From Actinomycetes bacterium (lineage in GTDB: Bacteria; Actinomycetota; Actinomycetes; Actinomycetales; Dermatophilaceae): a stretch of 64,000 bases of DNA. Position 1 is the first letter of the stretch. Each line of letters opens with the position of its first letter. This document shows positions 44,639 to 51,550 of the stretch, one piece after another. The translations under genes and the position numbers were made by a program. The notes under the pieces were generated by a model that worked only from the letters and a program-made list of their open reading frames with translations, had not been told where the DNA came from and did no database searches. The stretch lies in the NCBI GenBank assembly GCA_023420415.1, contig JAEZWF010000029.1, forward strand, positions 62,001 to 126,000, written 5' to 3'.

Positions 44639-45223
44639 TCAGCGCCGCGGCCCCGGCAGCGCGATCACACCCTCGGGCAACGGCGGCAGCCCGGCGATGG
44701 TGCACAGCAGCTCGGACCACGCGAGCAGGTGGTCACCGACGTTGCCGGACACCGGGGTCCACGACGCACGCACCTCCATCTCCACGCTGGCCGGGCGGTC
44801 GGCGAGGCCCGCGAAGCTCTCGGAGACCACGCGCGTGACGGTGCCCGCCTCGGCGGTGTAGCCGACGTGGTGGTGGTCGAGTGCGTCGGTGAGCCAGGAC
44901 CAGCCGACCGCACCCAGCATCGGGTCGCTCGCCAGCTCGGCCTCGAGCTCGGCGCGGGCGAACGTCACCGCGCGCCAGGCCCCGTCCCATGGGTCCGGGA
45001 TCGACGGGTCGTGCAACAGCACGAAACGCCCTGACGCCAGCTCGTCCTCGTCCGCGGCGGCGCCGACGACCTCGGCGGTGAGCGCCACGGCATACGGGGC
45101 GATGCGTTGCGGTGCGGGCACCTCGGTGAGCCGGATCTCGGGGCGCAACCGGGCGCCACGCAGATCGCTCAACGCCTGCGTGAACTCGGGGGAGTGGTCT
45201 CCAGGGACCGTTCGGCTGCCCAC
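44639..45223 (-). CDS. DUF3000 family protein
   Basis: A 194-aa actinobacterial protein, consistently between RNase D and hemE in this phylum. Conserved segments are RPEIRLTEVPAPQRIAPYAVALTAEV, RFVLLHDPSIPDPWDGAWR and WSWLTDALDHHHVGYTAEAGTVTRV. There are no catalytic motifs, signal or membrane helix. The GTG at 45223 is chosen: TACCCT ends 7 bases upstream, and the alternative TTG at 45229 would start almost inside the promoter. Function unknown; neighbourhood with RNase D and heme genes is the only clue. Confidence 0.86.
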   Translation of the reverse strand: MGSRTVPGDHSPEFTQALSDLRGARLRPEIRLTEVPAPQRIAPYAVALTAEVVGAAADEDELASGRFVLLHDPSIPDPWDGAWRAVTFARAELEAELASDPMLGAVGWSWLTDALDHHHVGYTAEAGTVTRVVSESFAGLADRPASVEMEVRASWTPVSGNVGDHLLAWSELLCTIAGLPPLPEGVIALPGPRR

Positions 45224-45230
45224 GTCCAAG

Positions 45231-45236
45231 AGGGTA
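45231..45236 (-). promoter_or_regulatory. -10 element (TACCCT) for DUF3000
   Basis: TACCCT on the minus strand lies 7 bases before GTG 45223; it overlaps a copy of the GTATGCC motif. Confidence 0.45.
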
Positions 45237-45293
45237 TGCCGGGGGGTCCGTTATCACGGTGAACGGCGCGCCGCGCGGGGTGTCGCGCCCGGC

Positions 45294-45299
45294 TAGCGT
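45294..45299 (+). promoter_or_regulatory. -10 element (TAGCGT) for the EamA transporter
   Basis: TAGCGT lies 8 bases before GTG 45308 and argues against the TTG at 45299 as a start. Confidence 0.5.
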
Positions 45300-45307
45300 T
45301 GCGTCTC

Positions 45308-46132
45308 GTGGTCGCACTGCTCGCCCTGGCGTCCAGCGCTTGCTGGGGCACGTCGGACTTCTTCGCGGGCCTGTTCTCGCGACGCCGGCCGCCGCTCGCG
45401 GTGGTGGGCTGGACCCAGTCGCTGGCGTTCGTCGTCGTGTCCGCGATCGTGCTGTTCCGGCTCGGTGACGTGCCGTGGACGGGGTGGGCCCTGTGGTCTG
45501 TGGCGGCCGGGCTGTCCGGGCTGACCGGGCTCGTGTGCTTCTACACCGCGCTCGCCACCGGCACCATGGGTGTGGTCGCGCCGATCGCCGCGCTCGGGGT
45601 GGCGGTGCCGGTGCTGCTCGGCGTCGCCACCGGCGACGAGCCGGCCGCGTGGACCTGGGTCGGGATGGTGGTCGCCATCGTGGGCATCACGCTCGCGTCC
45701 GGGCCCGAGCTGACAGGTGCGGTCTCCGCCCGGCCGGTGGTGCTGGCCGGTGTCGCCGCGGTCGGGTTCGGCCTCGCCCTCTTCTGCATCGACCGGGGCG
45801 CCCAGACCTCCACGCTCATGACCCTGTGGGGCATGCGCGGCACGTCGTTCGTCCTCTTCGCGACCTTGGCCATGGTGCTGCGTCGCACGGGTGGGGTGGT
45901 CGCCCGCGAGGTCCCGGCGCTGACCCTCATCGGCTGTGCCGACATGGCGGCCAACTTCCTCTTCGGGCTCGCCAGCAGCCGCGGACAGGTCAGCGTGGCC
46001 AGCGTGCTCGCCTCGCTCTACCCGGTCGTGACGATCGTGCTCGCGCGGTTCGTCCTGGGTGAGCGGCTGCGGCGGGTGCAGCAGGTGGGGGCCGCGCTGT
46101 CGCTCGTGGGTGCTGCGGTCATCGCGCTCTGA
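45308..46132 (+). CDS. EamA-family (DMT) transporter
   Basis: A 274-aa membrane protein with about ten helices in two homologous EamA halves (SSACWGTSDFFAG at the start of half one; FVLGERLRRVQQVGAALSLVGAAVIAL at the end of half two). The family exports small metabolites such as amino acids or nucleobases; the substrate cannot be read. The GTG at 45308 is selected from the -10 element. It is divergent from DUF3000 and 46 bases upstream of hemE, with which it may share transcription. Confidence 0.88.
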   Translation: MVALLALASSACWGTSDFFAGLFSRRRPPLAVVGWTQSLAFVVVSAIVLFRLGDVPWTGWALWSVAAGLSGLTGLVCFYTALATGTMGVVAPIAALGVAVPVLLGVATGDEPAAWTWVGMVVAIVGITLASGPELTGAVSARPVVLAGVAAVGFGLALFCIDRGAQTSTLMTLWGMRGTSFVLFATLAMVLRRTGGVVAREVPALTLIGCADMAANFLFGLASSRGQVSVASVLASLYPVVTIVLARFVLGERLRRVQQVGAALSLVGAAVIAL

Positions 46133-46178
46133 CGGACGCGCGGGCAGCGCACCCGAGTCTGCGTGCGAGACTTCCGCC

Positions 46179-47213
46179 GTGACCTCCCCGCACGACTCGA
46201 CCCTCGTCCGCGCTGCCCGCCGTGAGCCGGTGACGCACACCCCGGTGTGGTTCATGCGCCAGGCCGGACGTTCGCTCCCGGAGTACCGCGAGGCCCGCGG
46301 CACGACGGAGATGCTCGAGGCCTGCCGCACCCCGGACCTCGTCACCGAGATCACGCTCCAGCCGGTGCGCCGCCACGGCGTCGATGCGGCGATCTTCTTC
46401 TCCGACATCGTGGTTCCCCTCGCCGCGGTCGGTGTCGACCTCGAGATCAAGGCCGGCGTCGGCCCGGTCATTGCCCAGCCCGTCCGCTCGCGCGCCGACC
46501 TCGACCGGCTGCCCGAGCTCACCCCCGACCTCGTGCCCTACATCACCGAGGCCGTGCAGCAGCTCGTCGGCGAGCTCGGCGCCACCCCGCTCATCGGGTT
46601 CGCGGGCGCCCCGTTCACCCTCGCCAGCTATCTCGTCGAGGGCGGACCCAGCAAGAACCACGAGCACACCAAGGCGTTGATGTACGGCGACCCCGAGCTC
46701 TGGCACGACCTGTGCGCCCGGCTCGCCCAGATCTCCGGCGCCTTCCTCGACGTCCAGGCCGCCGCCGGTGCGTCAGCCGTGCAGCTGTTCGACTCGTGGG
46801 TCGGCGCCCTCCCGCGCGCCGACTACGAACGCTTCGTCCAGCCCCACTCGGCCGCCGCGCTCGCGGCCGTGGAGGCACGCGGCATACCCACCATCCACTT
46901 CGGGGTCGGCACCGGCGAGCTGCTCCCGGCCATGGGCGCCGCCGGCGCCGACGTCGTGGGCGTCGACTACCGGGTGTCCCTCACCGATGCGATCGCCCGC
47001 CTCGGCGACGGGTATGCCGTGCAGGGCAACCTCGACCCGGCGCTCCTGTTCGCGCCGTGGGAACCGTTGGAGGACAAGGTGCGCGGCATCGTGACCGAGG
47101 GGAAGACGGCGCCCGGGCACATCTTCAACCTCGGCCACGGCGTGCTGCCGACCACCGACCCCGGGGTGCTCACCCGCGTGGTCGAGCTGGTGCACGAGGT
47201 CAGCCAGCGCTAG
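46179..47213 (+). CDS. hemE: Uroporphyrinogen III decarboxylase
   Basis: Converts uroporphyrinogen III to coproporphyrinogen III, entry to the coproporphyrin-dependent heme branch. The 344-aa protein has the N-terminal signature PVWFMRQAGRSLPEYR, the catalytic Asp in FFSDIVVP, the middle block GFAGAPFTLASYLVEGG and the C-terminal FNLGHGVLPTTDP. GTG start at 46179; a weak GAGACT element lies 6 bases upstream. The last 14 bases overlap the convergent DUF4349 gene. It is followed, beyond that gene, by hemY and hemQ in the same direction. Confidence 0.97.
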   Translation: MTSPHDSTLVRAARREPVTHTPVWFMRQAGRSLPEYREARGTTEMLEACRTPDLVTEITLQPVRRHGVDAAIFFSDIVVPLAAVGVDLEIKAGVGPVIAQPVRSRADLDRLPELTPDLVPYITEAVQQLVGELGATPLIGFAGAPFTLASYLVEGGPSKNHEHTKALMYGDPELWHDLCARLAQISGAFLDVQAAAGASAVQLFDSWVGALPRADYERFVQPHSAAALAAVEARGIPTIHFGVGTGELLPAMGAAGADVVGVDYRVSLTDAIARLGDGYAVQGNLDPALLFAPWEPLEDKVRGIVTEGKTAPGHIFNLGHGVLPTTDPGVLTRVVELVHEVSQR

Positions 47214-48222
47214 GTGTCGCGCTCGCAGCCGGGGTGGTCCGCGCCGGGCGGTGGCGCCGCCACCAGAGCCACGCCGGGACAGCCACGAGGGCGAACAGCA
47301 CGGCGAACGGCAGGAGGGCGCCGAGGATGGTCAGGACGACCTGGACCGAGGCGGTGAAGGCGGCCCAGCCGCCCTTGAGGCCGGCGAGGAACCCCGCGTC
47401 GTCGCTCTCGGTCTGGGCGATGACGTCCGGCCGCGTGGTGAGGCTCACCTGGACCGGTGACATGGCGACGCTGTCCTTGAGCGCGGCGAGCTGCGCCTCC
47501 ATCGACTCGAGGTCGGCCTGGCGGCGGGTCAGCTCGGCCTCGAGGCTGACGGTCTGGTTCAGGTCCTTGGCGTTGGCGAGGTAGCCCCGGACTCGCTCGA
47601 TGCTGACGCGCATGGTCTCCACGCGGGACTGCGTGTCGACGACCTGGCTGCCGACGTCCTCGCTCGAGCTGGTCGAGCGGATGACCTTCCCGACGGAGCC
47701 GAGGTCGGCGACGACCGCGTCGAGCTTGCTCGAGGGCACCGAGACGGTGATCTCGCCGTAGGTCGTCGCCGTGACTCGGCTGCTGTCGATGAGCGGCGCG
47801 TCCTTGTCCGCGGTGCCGATGTTCTCGGCGAGGACGATGCCGTCGGCGGCGATGGTGGCCGACCTGACCTTGGCGACCGCCTCGTTGATGTTCTTCACCT
47901 CGAGTGCGACCGAGGCGCGTCGGGCCAGCTGCTGCTGGGCGGCGCGCAGGCTTGCTGGGTCGACCGAGCTCGCCCCGGGCTTGGCGGGCGACGCAGGTGA
48001 TCCCGCGGCCGACCCGCCCCCCGACTCCGGGTTGGCGGGTGTGCCCTGCTCGGTGTCGGCCAAACCGTTGCGGCTGTTGGCATCTGGGGCGCTGGCGGCC
48101 GAGTCGGACGCCGCCTTGCCGGCCGAGCTGTCGTTGCCCGAACCCGCACAGGCGGTGAGGGCGAGGAGGGCGGCGGCCGCGGTGGAGACGAGGACGATGG
48201 TGCGACGATGCGGACGGGTCAT
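47200..48222 (-). CDS. DUF4349 membrane-anchored lipoprotein
   Basis: A 340-aa envelope protein. A lipoprotein signal (LLALTACAGSG, Cys ~25) is followed by a Ser/Gly/Ala-rich linker. The DUF4349 domain (residues ~105-270) includes VPSSKLDAVVADLGSVGKVIRS and a coiled-coil (VSLEAELTRRQADLESMEAQLAALK). One membrane helix (LTILGALLPFAVLFALVAVPAWLWW) and a basic tail (RRHRPAR) close the protein. Presence of both a lipobox and a C-terminal helix suggests a loop anchored at both ends. CAGGGAG precedes the ATG. It interrupts the heme cluster on the opposite strand. Function unknown. Confidence 0.85.
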   Translation of the reverse strand: MTRPHRRTIVLVSTAAAALLALTACAGSGNDSSAGKAASDSAASAPDANSRNGLADTEQGTPANPESGGGSAAGSPASPAKPGASSVDPASLRAAQQQLARRASVALEVKNINEAVAKVRSATIAADGIVLAENIGTADKDAPLIDSSRVTATTYGEITVSVPSSKLDAVVADLGSVGKVIRSTSSSEDVGSQVVDTQSRVETMRVSIERVRGYLANAKDLNQTVSLEAELTRRQADLESMEAQLAALKDSVAMSPVQVSLTTRPDVIAQTESDDAGFLAGLKGGWAAFTASVQVVLTILGALLPFAVLFALVAVPAWLWWRRHRPARTTPAASATPSAG

Positions 48223-48337
48223 GGCTGGCTCCCTGGCTGGCTGCGAGATGTGCTGGACACCACTGCGACTCGGTGAGTGGAGCCGACGTTCCCACCCGGT
48301 GGTGTCGAAACAGTCACGGTCTTGAAACAGTGGACTC

Positions 48338-49810
48338 ATGAATGGGTCACGGGTCGTGGTCGTCGGTGGGGGGATAGCCGGGCTTGCGTGCGCCTGGGAG
48401 CTTTCCCGTGCGGATGCCGACATCTCGGTGACCGTCCTGGACGCCGCCGACCGGCCCGGGGGCAAGCTGCGCCGGGAGCCGGTGGCCGGCATTCCCATCG
48501 ACGTCGGCGCCGAGTCGGTCCTGGCGCGCCGGCCGGAGGCGGTGTCGCTGATCGACGAGGCCGGGCTCGGCGAGGCGATGGTGCACCCCGAGCTGGTCGG
48601 GGCCTCGATCTGGAGCAGGGGAGCGCTGCACGCGATGCCCCGGGGCACGCTGATGGGGATCCCGGCGGACCCGGCGTCAGCCCTGGGCATCCTCGACCCG
48701 GCCGAGGTGGACCGTGCCGCCCGCGAAACTCCTTGGGAAGCAAGCGAATTCGTCGATGTGTCCGTCGGTGACTATGTGGGGTCGAGACTCGGGGAAGCCG
48801 TCGTCGACCGTCTCGTCGAGCCGCTCCTCGGTGGTGTCTACGCGGGACAGGCGAGGTCGCTGTCGCTGGAGGCGTGCATACCGCAGGTGTATGCCGCGGC
48901 GAGAGACGGCGGCTCGCTCACCGACGCAGCGCGGGCCGCGGCCGCCGCGGCCGCCGCGGCCGCCGCGTCGTCGGCTGCCAGCGACGGCGCACCGGCACCG
49001 GTGTTCGCCGGCGTCGCAGGTGGCATCGGGTTGCTCGCGGAGACCATGACCGAGCAGCTGCGGGCGTCGGGGGTGACGATCCGCAGCGGTGTCATCGCGC
49101 GTGAGCTCCATCGCGTGCCGGCCGCAGAGGCATCGGTAGCGGACGGCTGGTCCGTCGTCGTGGGACCACGTCCCAGCCCGGAGCGTATCGACGCGGACGC
49201 GGTGGTCCTGGCGGTCCCCGCGACATTGACGAGCAAGCTGCTGGCACCACTGCTGCCCGGGGTGGCGCGCGAGCTGGCCGACATCCCGTACGCGTCGATG
49301 GCCATCATCTCGCTGGCTGTGGCTCGCGGCGCGGACTCGGATCCCGGTGCGACACTTCCCGGTTCGGGCTTCCTCGTGCCCGCGGTCGACGGCCGCACCA
49401 TCAAGGCGAGCACCTTCAGCTCGTCCAAGTGGGGGTGGGTGGCTGACGTCAGCGACGACCTGTTGTTCCTGCGCGCATCGGTGGGTCGATACGAGGAGAC
49501 GTCGGACCTGCACCGGCCGGACGACGAGCTCATCGCCATCGCCGTGGCCGAGGTCAGTGAGGCACTGGGCAGCCAACTGCCACGTCTCGTCGACGCCCAC
49601 GTGCAGCGGTGGGGTGGTGCGCTGCCGCAGTACACCGTGGGACACGTCGACCGGGTGGACCGCATCCTGCGTGGAGTGCACGGTGAGCCGGGGCTGGAAG
49701 TCGCCGGCGCGGCATACCGAGGGGTTGGCGTCCCTGCGTGCATCGCGAGCGGGCGCGCGGCGGCGAGCAACGTCCTGACCCACCTGCGCGACCGGCGCGC
49801 GGGCGGGTGA
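48338..49810 (+). CDS. hemY: Coproporphyrinogen III oxidase (HemY/CgoX type)
   Basis: FAD enzyme that oxidises coproporphyrinogen III to coproporphyrin III, 490 aa. The FAD-binding GGGIAGLACAWELSR is at residues 10-24, and AYRGVGVPACIASGRAAASN near the C-terminus is the second flavin motif. Residues ~200-212 are a run of Ala (RAAAAAAAAAAASS) produced by a 9-base GC repeat. The ATG at 48338 is divergent from DUF4349. hemQ starts 10 bases after its stop. Together with hemE, hemQ and the ferrochelatase at 6 kb this makes the late coproporphyrin-dependent pathway complete. Confidence 0.94.
   Translation: MNGSRVVVVGGGIAGLACAWELSRADADISVTVLDAADRPGGKLRREPVAGIPIDVGAESVLARRPEAVSLIDEAGLGEAMVHPELVGASIWSRGALHAMPRGTLMGIPADPASALGILDPAEVDRAARETPWEASEFVDVSVGDYVGSRLGEAVVDRLVEPLLGGVYAGQARSLSLEACIPQVYAAARDGGSLTDAARAAAAAAAAAAASSAASDGAPAPVFAGVAGGIGLLAETMTEQLRASGVTIRSGVIARELHRVPAAEASVADGWSVVVGPRPSPERIDADAVVLAVPATLTSKLLAPLLPGVARELADIPYASMAIISLAVARGADSDPGATLPGSGFLVPAVDGRTIKASTFSSSKWGWVADVSDDLLFLRASVGRYEETSDLHRPDDELIAIAVAEVSEALGSQLPRLVDAHVQRWGGALPQYTVGHVDRVDRILRGVHGEPGLEVAGAAYRGVGVPACIASGRAAASNVLTHLRDRRAGG
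48941..48967 (+). repeat. 9-base tandem repeat coding polyalanine in hemY
   Basis: Three perfect copies of GCCGCCGCG (48941-48967) code for an alanine run in the middle of the flavoprotein. Confidence 0.85.
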
Positions 49811-49814
49811 CAAT
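49809..49814 (+). promoter_or_regulatory. Possible -10 element (GACAAT) for hemQ
   Basis: GACAAT overlaps the hemY stop and lies 6 bases before ATG 49821. It deviates from TAnnnT, so it is only a possible internal promoter. Confidence 0.3.
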
Positions 49815-49820
49815 GAGGAC

Positions 49821-50534
49821 ATGAGCGCTCCACATCCCGGCAACCCCAACGCAGCCCGCATCCGCGAGATCAACGAGACGATCCGCTACGCCCTGTGGTC
49901 GGTGTTCGAGGTGACGGCGCCGCTCGGCGACGACCGCGAGGTCATGGCCAAGGAGGTCGACGAGCTGTTCGCCTCGCTGGAGGAGCAGGGTGTCGTCACG
50001 CGCGGCGTCTACGACCTCGGCGGCATGCGCGCCGGCGCGGACTTCATGGTCTGGTGGCACGCCGAGAAGATGGAGGACCTGCAGGCGGCCTACCGCGCGC
50101 TGCTGCGGACGGGCCTCGGCTCGCTGCTCGAGTGCACCTGGTCGGCGGCGGCGCTGCACCGCCCGGCCGAGTTCAACAAGAGCCACATCCCGGCGTTCCT
50201 CGCCGACGAGCAGCCGGGCGACTGGCTGTGCGTCTACCCGTTCGTCCGGTCCTACGAGTGGTACCTGCTGCCCGACGCCGAGCGCCGCGACATGCTGCGC
50301 GAGCACGGTCAGCAGGCACGTGACTTCCCCGACGTCCGGGCCAACACCATCTCCAGCTTCGCGCTGAACGACTACGAGTGGGTGCTGGCGTTCGAGGCGC
50401 CCGAGCTGCACCGCATCGTCGACCTCATGCGCGAGCTGCGCGCGTCGGGCGCACGGCGCCACGTGCGCGAGGAGATCCCGTTCCACACCGGTCGGCGGGT
50501 CGCCGTCGCCGACCTCGTCCAGGCGCTGCGCTGA
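49821..50534 (+). CDS. hemQ: Coproheme decarboxylase (HemQ/ChdC)
   Basis: Chlorite-dismutase-like enzyme that oxidatively decarboxylates coproheme III to heme b, the last step of the pathway. The 237-aa protein has the active-site Tyr region YPFVRSYEWYLLP (~residues 139-151), the proximal heme His in LREHGQQARDF (~160) and the conserved FNKSHIPAF. All are intact. It starts 10 bases after hemY. A DUF1810 gene follows 2 bases after its stop. Confidence 0.95.
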   Translation: MSAPHPGNPNAARIREINETIRYALWSVFEVTAPLGDDREVMAKEVDELFASLEEQGVVTRGVYDLGGMRAGADFMVWWHAEKMEDLQAAYRALLRTGLGSLLECTWSAAALHRPAEFNKSHIPAFLADEQPGDWLCVYPFVRSYEWYLLPDAERRDMLREHGQQARDFPDVRANTISSFALNDYEWVLAFEAPELHRIVDLMRELRASGARRHVREEIPFHTGRRVAVADLVQALR

Positions 50535-50536
50535 CC

Positions 50537-50971
50537 GTGGCCGGCCCCGCGGACCTCTCGCACTTCGTCACCGCGCAGGACGCGGGCGACACGTATGCCG
50601 CGGCGCTGGCCGAGCTGCGTGCCGGACGCAAGCACAGCCACTGGATGTGGTTCGTCTTCCCGCAGGTCGCCGGGTTGGGTCGCTCCGACATGGCGCAGCG
50701 CTACGCGCTGAGCGGTGTGCAGGAGGCGCGCGACTACCTCGCGCACCCAGTGCTGGGCCCGCGGCTCCTGGAGTGCACCCAGGCACTGGTCGACCTGGGC
50801 GGGGCCGACCCGGAGGCCGTCATGGGCGGCATCGACGCAGTCAAGCTGCGCTCGTCGATGACGTTGTTCGCCCACGCGGCCGAGCACGACGAGGACCGGG
50901 CAGTGTTCCGCGCGGTCCTCGACCAGTACTTCGGCGGTCAGGAGGACCCGGGGACGATCGTTCGGCTCTGA
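50537..50971 (+). CDS. DUF1810 family protein
   Basis: A 144-aa protein of the DUF1810 family, often mis-annotated as calpastatin. The family block is KHSHWMWFVFPQVAGLGRSDMAQRYAL, followed by VLGPRLLECTQAL and a KLRSSMTLFAHAA helix. There is no signal or membrane segment. The GTG lies two bases after the hemQ stop, so it is translated in tandem with heme synthesis. I know no established function. The Trp/Phe/His-rich block looks like a ligand pocket. A link to heme rests on position only. Confidence 0.85.
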   Translation: MAGPADLSHFVTAQDAGDTYAAALAELRAGRKHSHWMWFVFPQVAGLGRSDMAQRYALSGVQEARDYLAHPVLGPRLLECTQALVDLGGADPEAVMGGIDAVKLRSSMTLFAHAAEHDEDRAVFRAVLDQYFGGQEDPGTIVRL

Positions 50972-51004
50972 GAACCGACGACCGTCGCCGTCGACATCGG
51001 CGGC

Positions 51005-51430
51005 TCAGTCCTTGGGCCGCAGGGTCAGGCTGATCGAGTTGATGCAGAAGCGCTGGTCGGTCGGGGTGTCGTAGCCCTCGCCCTCGAAGACGTGGCCGAG
51101 GTGGCTGCCGCAGTTGGCGCACCGCACCTCGACCCGCTTCATGCCGAGGCTGTTGTCCTCGATGTACTCGACGGTGTCGCCGGCCAGCGGGGTGTAGAAG
51201 GACGGCCAGCCGCAGTGGCTGTCGAACTTGGTGTCCGAGGTGAACAGCTCGGCGCCACAGGCGCGACAGGCGTAGACACCCTCGGTCTTGGTGTCGGTGT
51301 ACTCACCGACGAACGGCCGCTCGGTGCCGGCCTGGCGCAGCACCTGGTACTCCGCCGGCGACAGCTCCTCGCGCCACTGGTCGTCGGTCTTGGTGACGGC
51401 GTACTCGCGGTCGGTGCTCTTCATGCTCAC
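51005..51430 (-). CDS. msrB: Peptide-methionine (R)-S-oxide reductase
   Basis: Reduces methionine-R-sulfoxide in oxidised proteins. The 141-aa protein has zinc Cys pairs CRAC and CANC, GWPSF, and the catalytic Cys in RFCINSISL near the C-terminus. The GTG at 51430 is used because AGGAAGG is 10 bases upstream; an ATG at 51424 (MKSTDREY) is a possible start. The equivalent gene lies near hemQ in mycobacteria. It is divergent from the polymerase-ligase gene with a -10 (TAGCGT) about 60 bases upstream. Confidence 0.94.
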   Translation of the reverse strand: MSMKSTDREYAVTKTDDQWREELSPAEYQVLRQAGTERPFVGEYTDTKTEGVYACRACGAELFTSDTKFDSHCGWPSFYTPLAGDTVEYIEDNSLGMKRVEVRCANCGSHLGHVFEGEGYDTPTDQRFCINSISLTLRPKD

Positions 51431-51489
51431 GGTTCGTTGCCTTCCTGGGCCTGGGATGACCCGGTTCGGTTGGGTGGGCACTGGTTGTA

Positions 51490-51495
51490 ACGCTA
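51490..51495 (-). promoter_or_regulatory. -10 element (TAGCGT) for msrB
   Basis: TAGCGT on the minus strand, about 60 bases before the msrB start; the leader carries AGGAAGG. Confidence 0.4.
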
Positions 51496-51537
51496 CGCGC
51501 CCGGGAAATGGTCCCGTGGCCGGCGAACCCGTCCCAC

Positions 51538-51543
51538 TAGGCT
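51538..51543 (+). promoter_or_regulatory. -10 element (TAGGCT) for the polymerase-ligase gene
   Basis: TAGGCT lies 7 bases before ATG 51551; leaderless arrangement. Confidence 0.55.
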
Positions 51544-51550
51544 CGCGACC

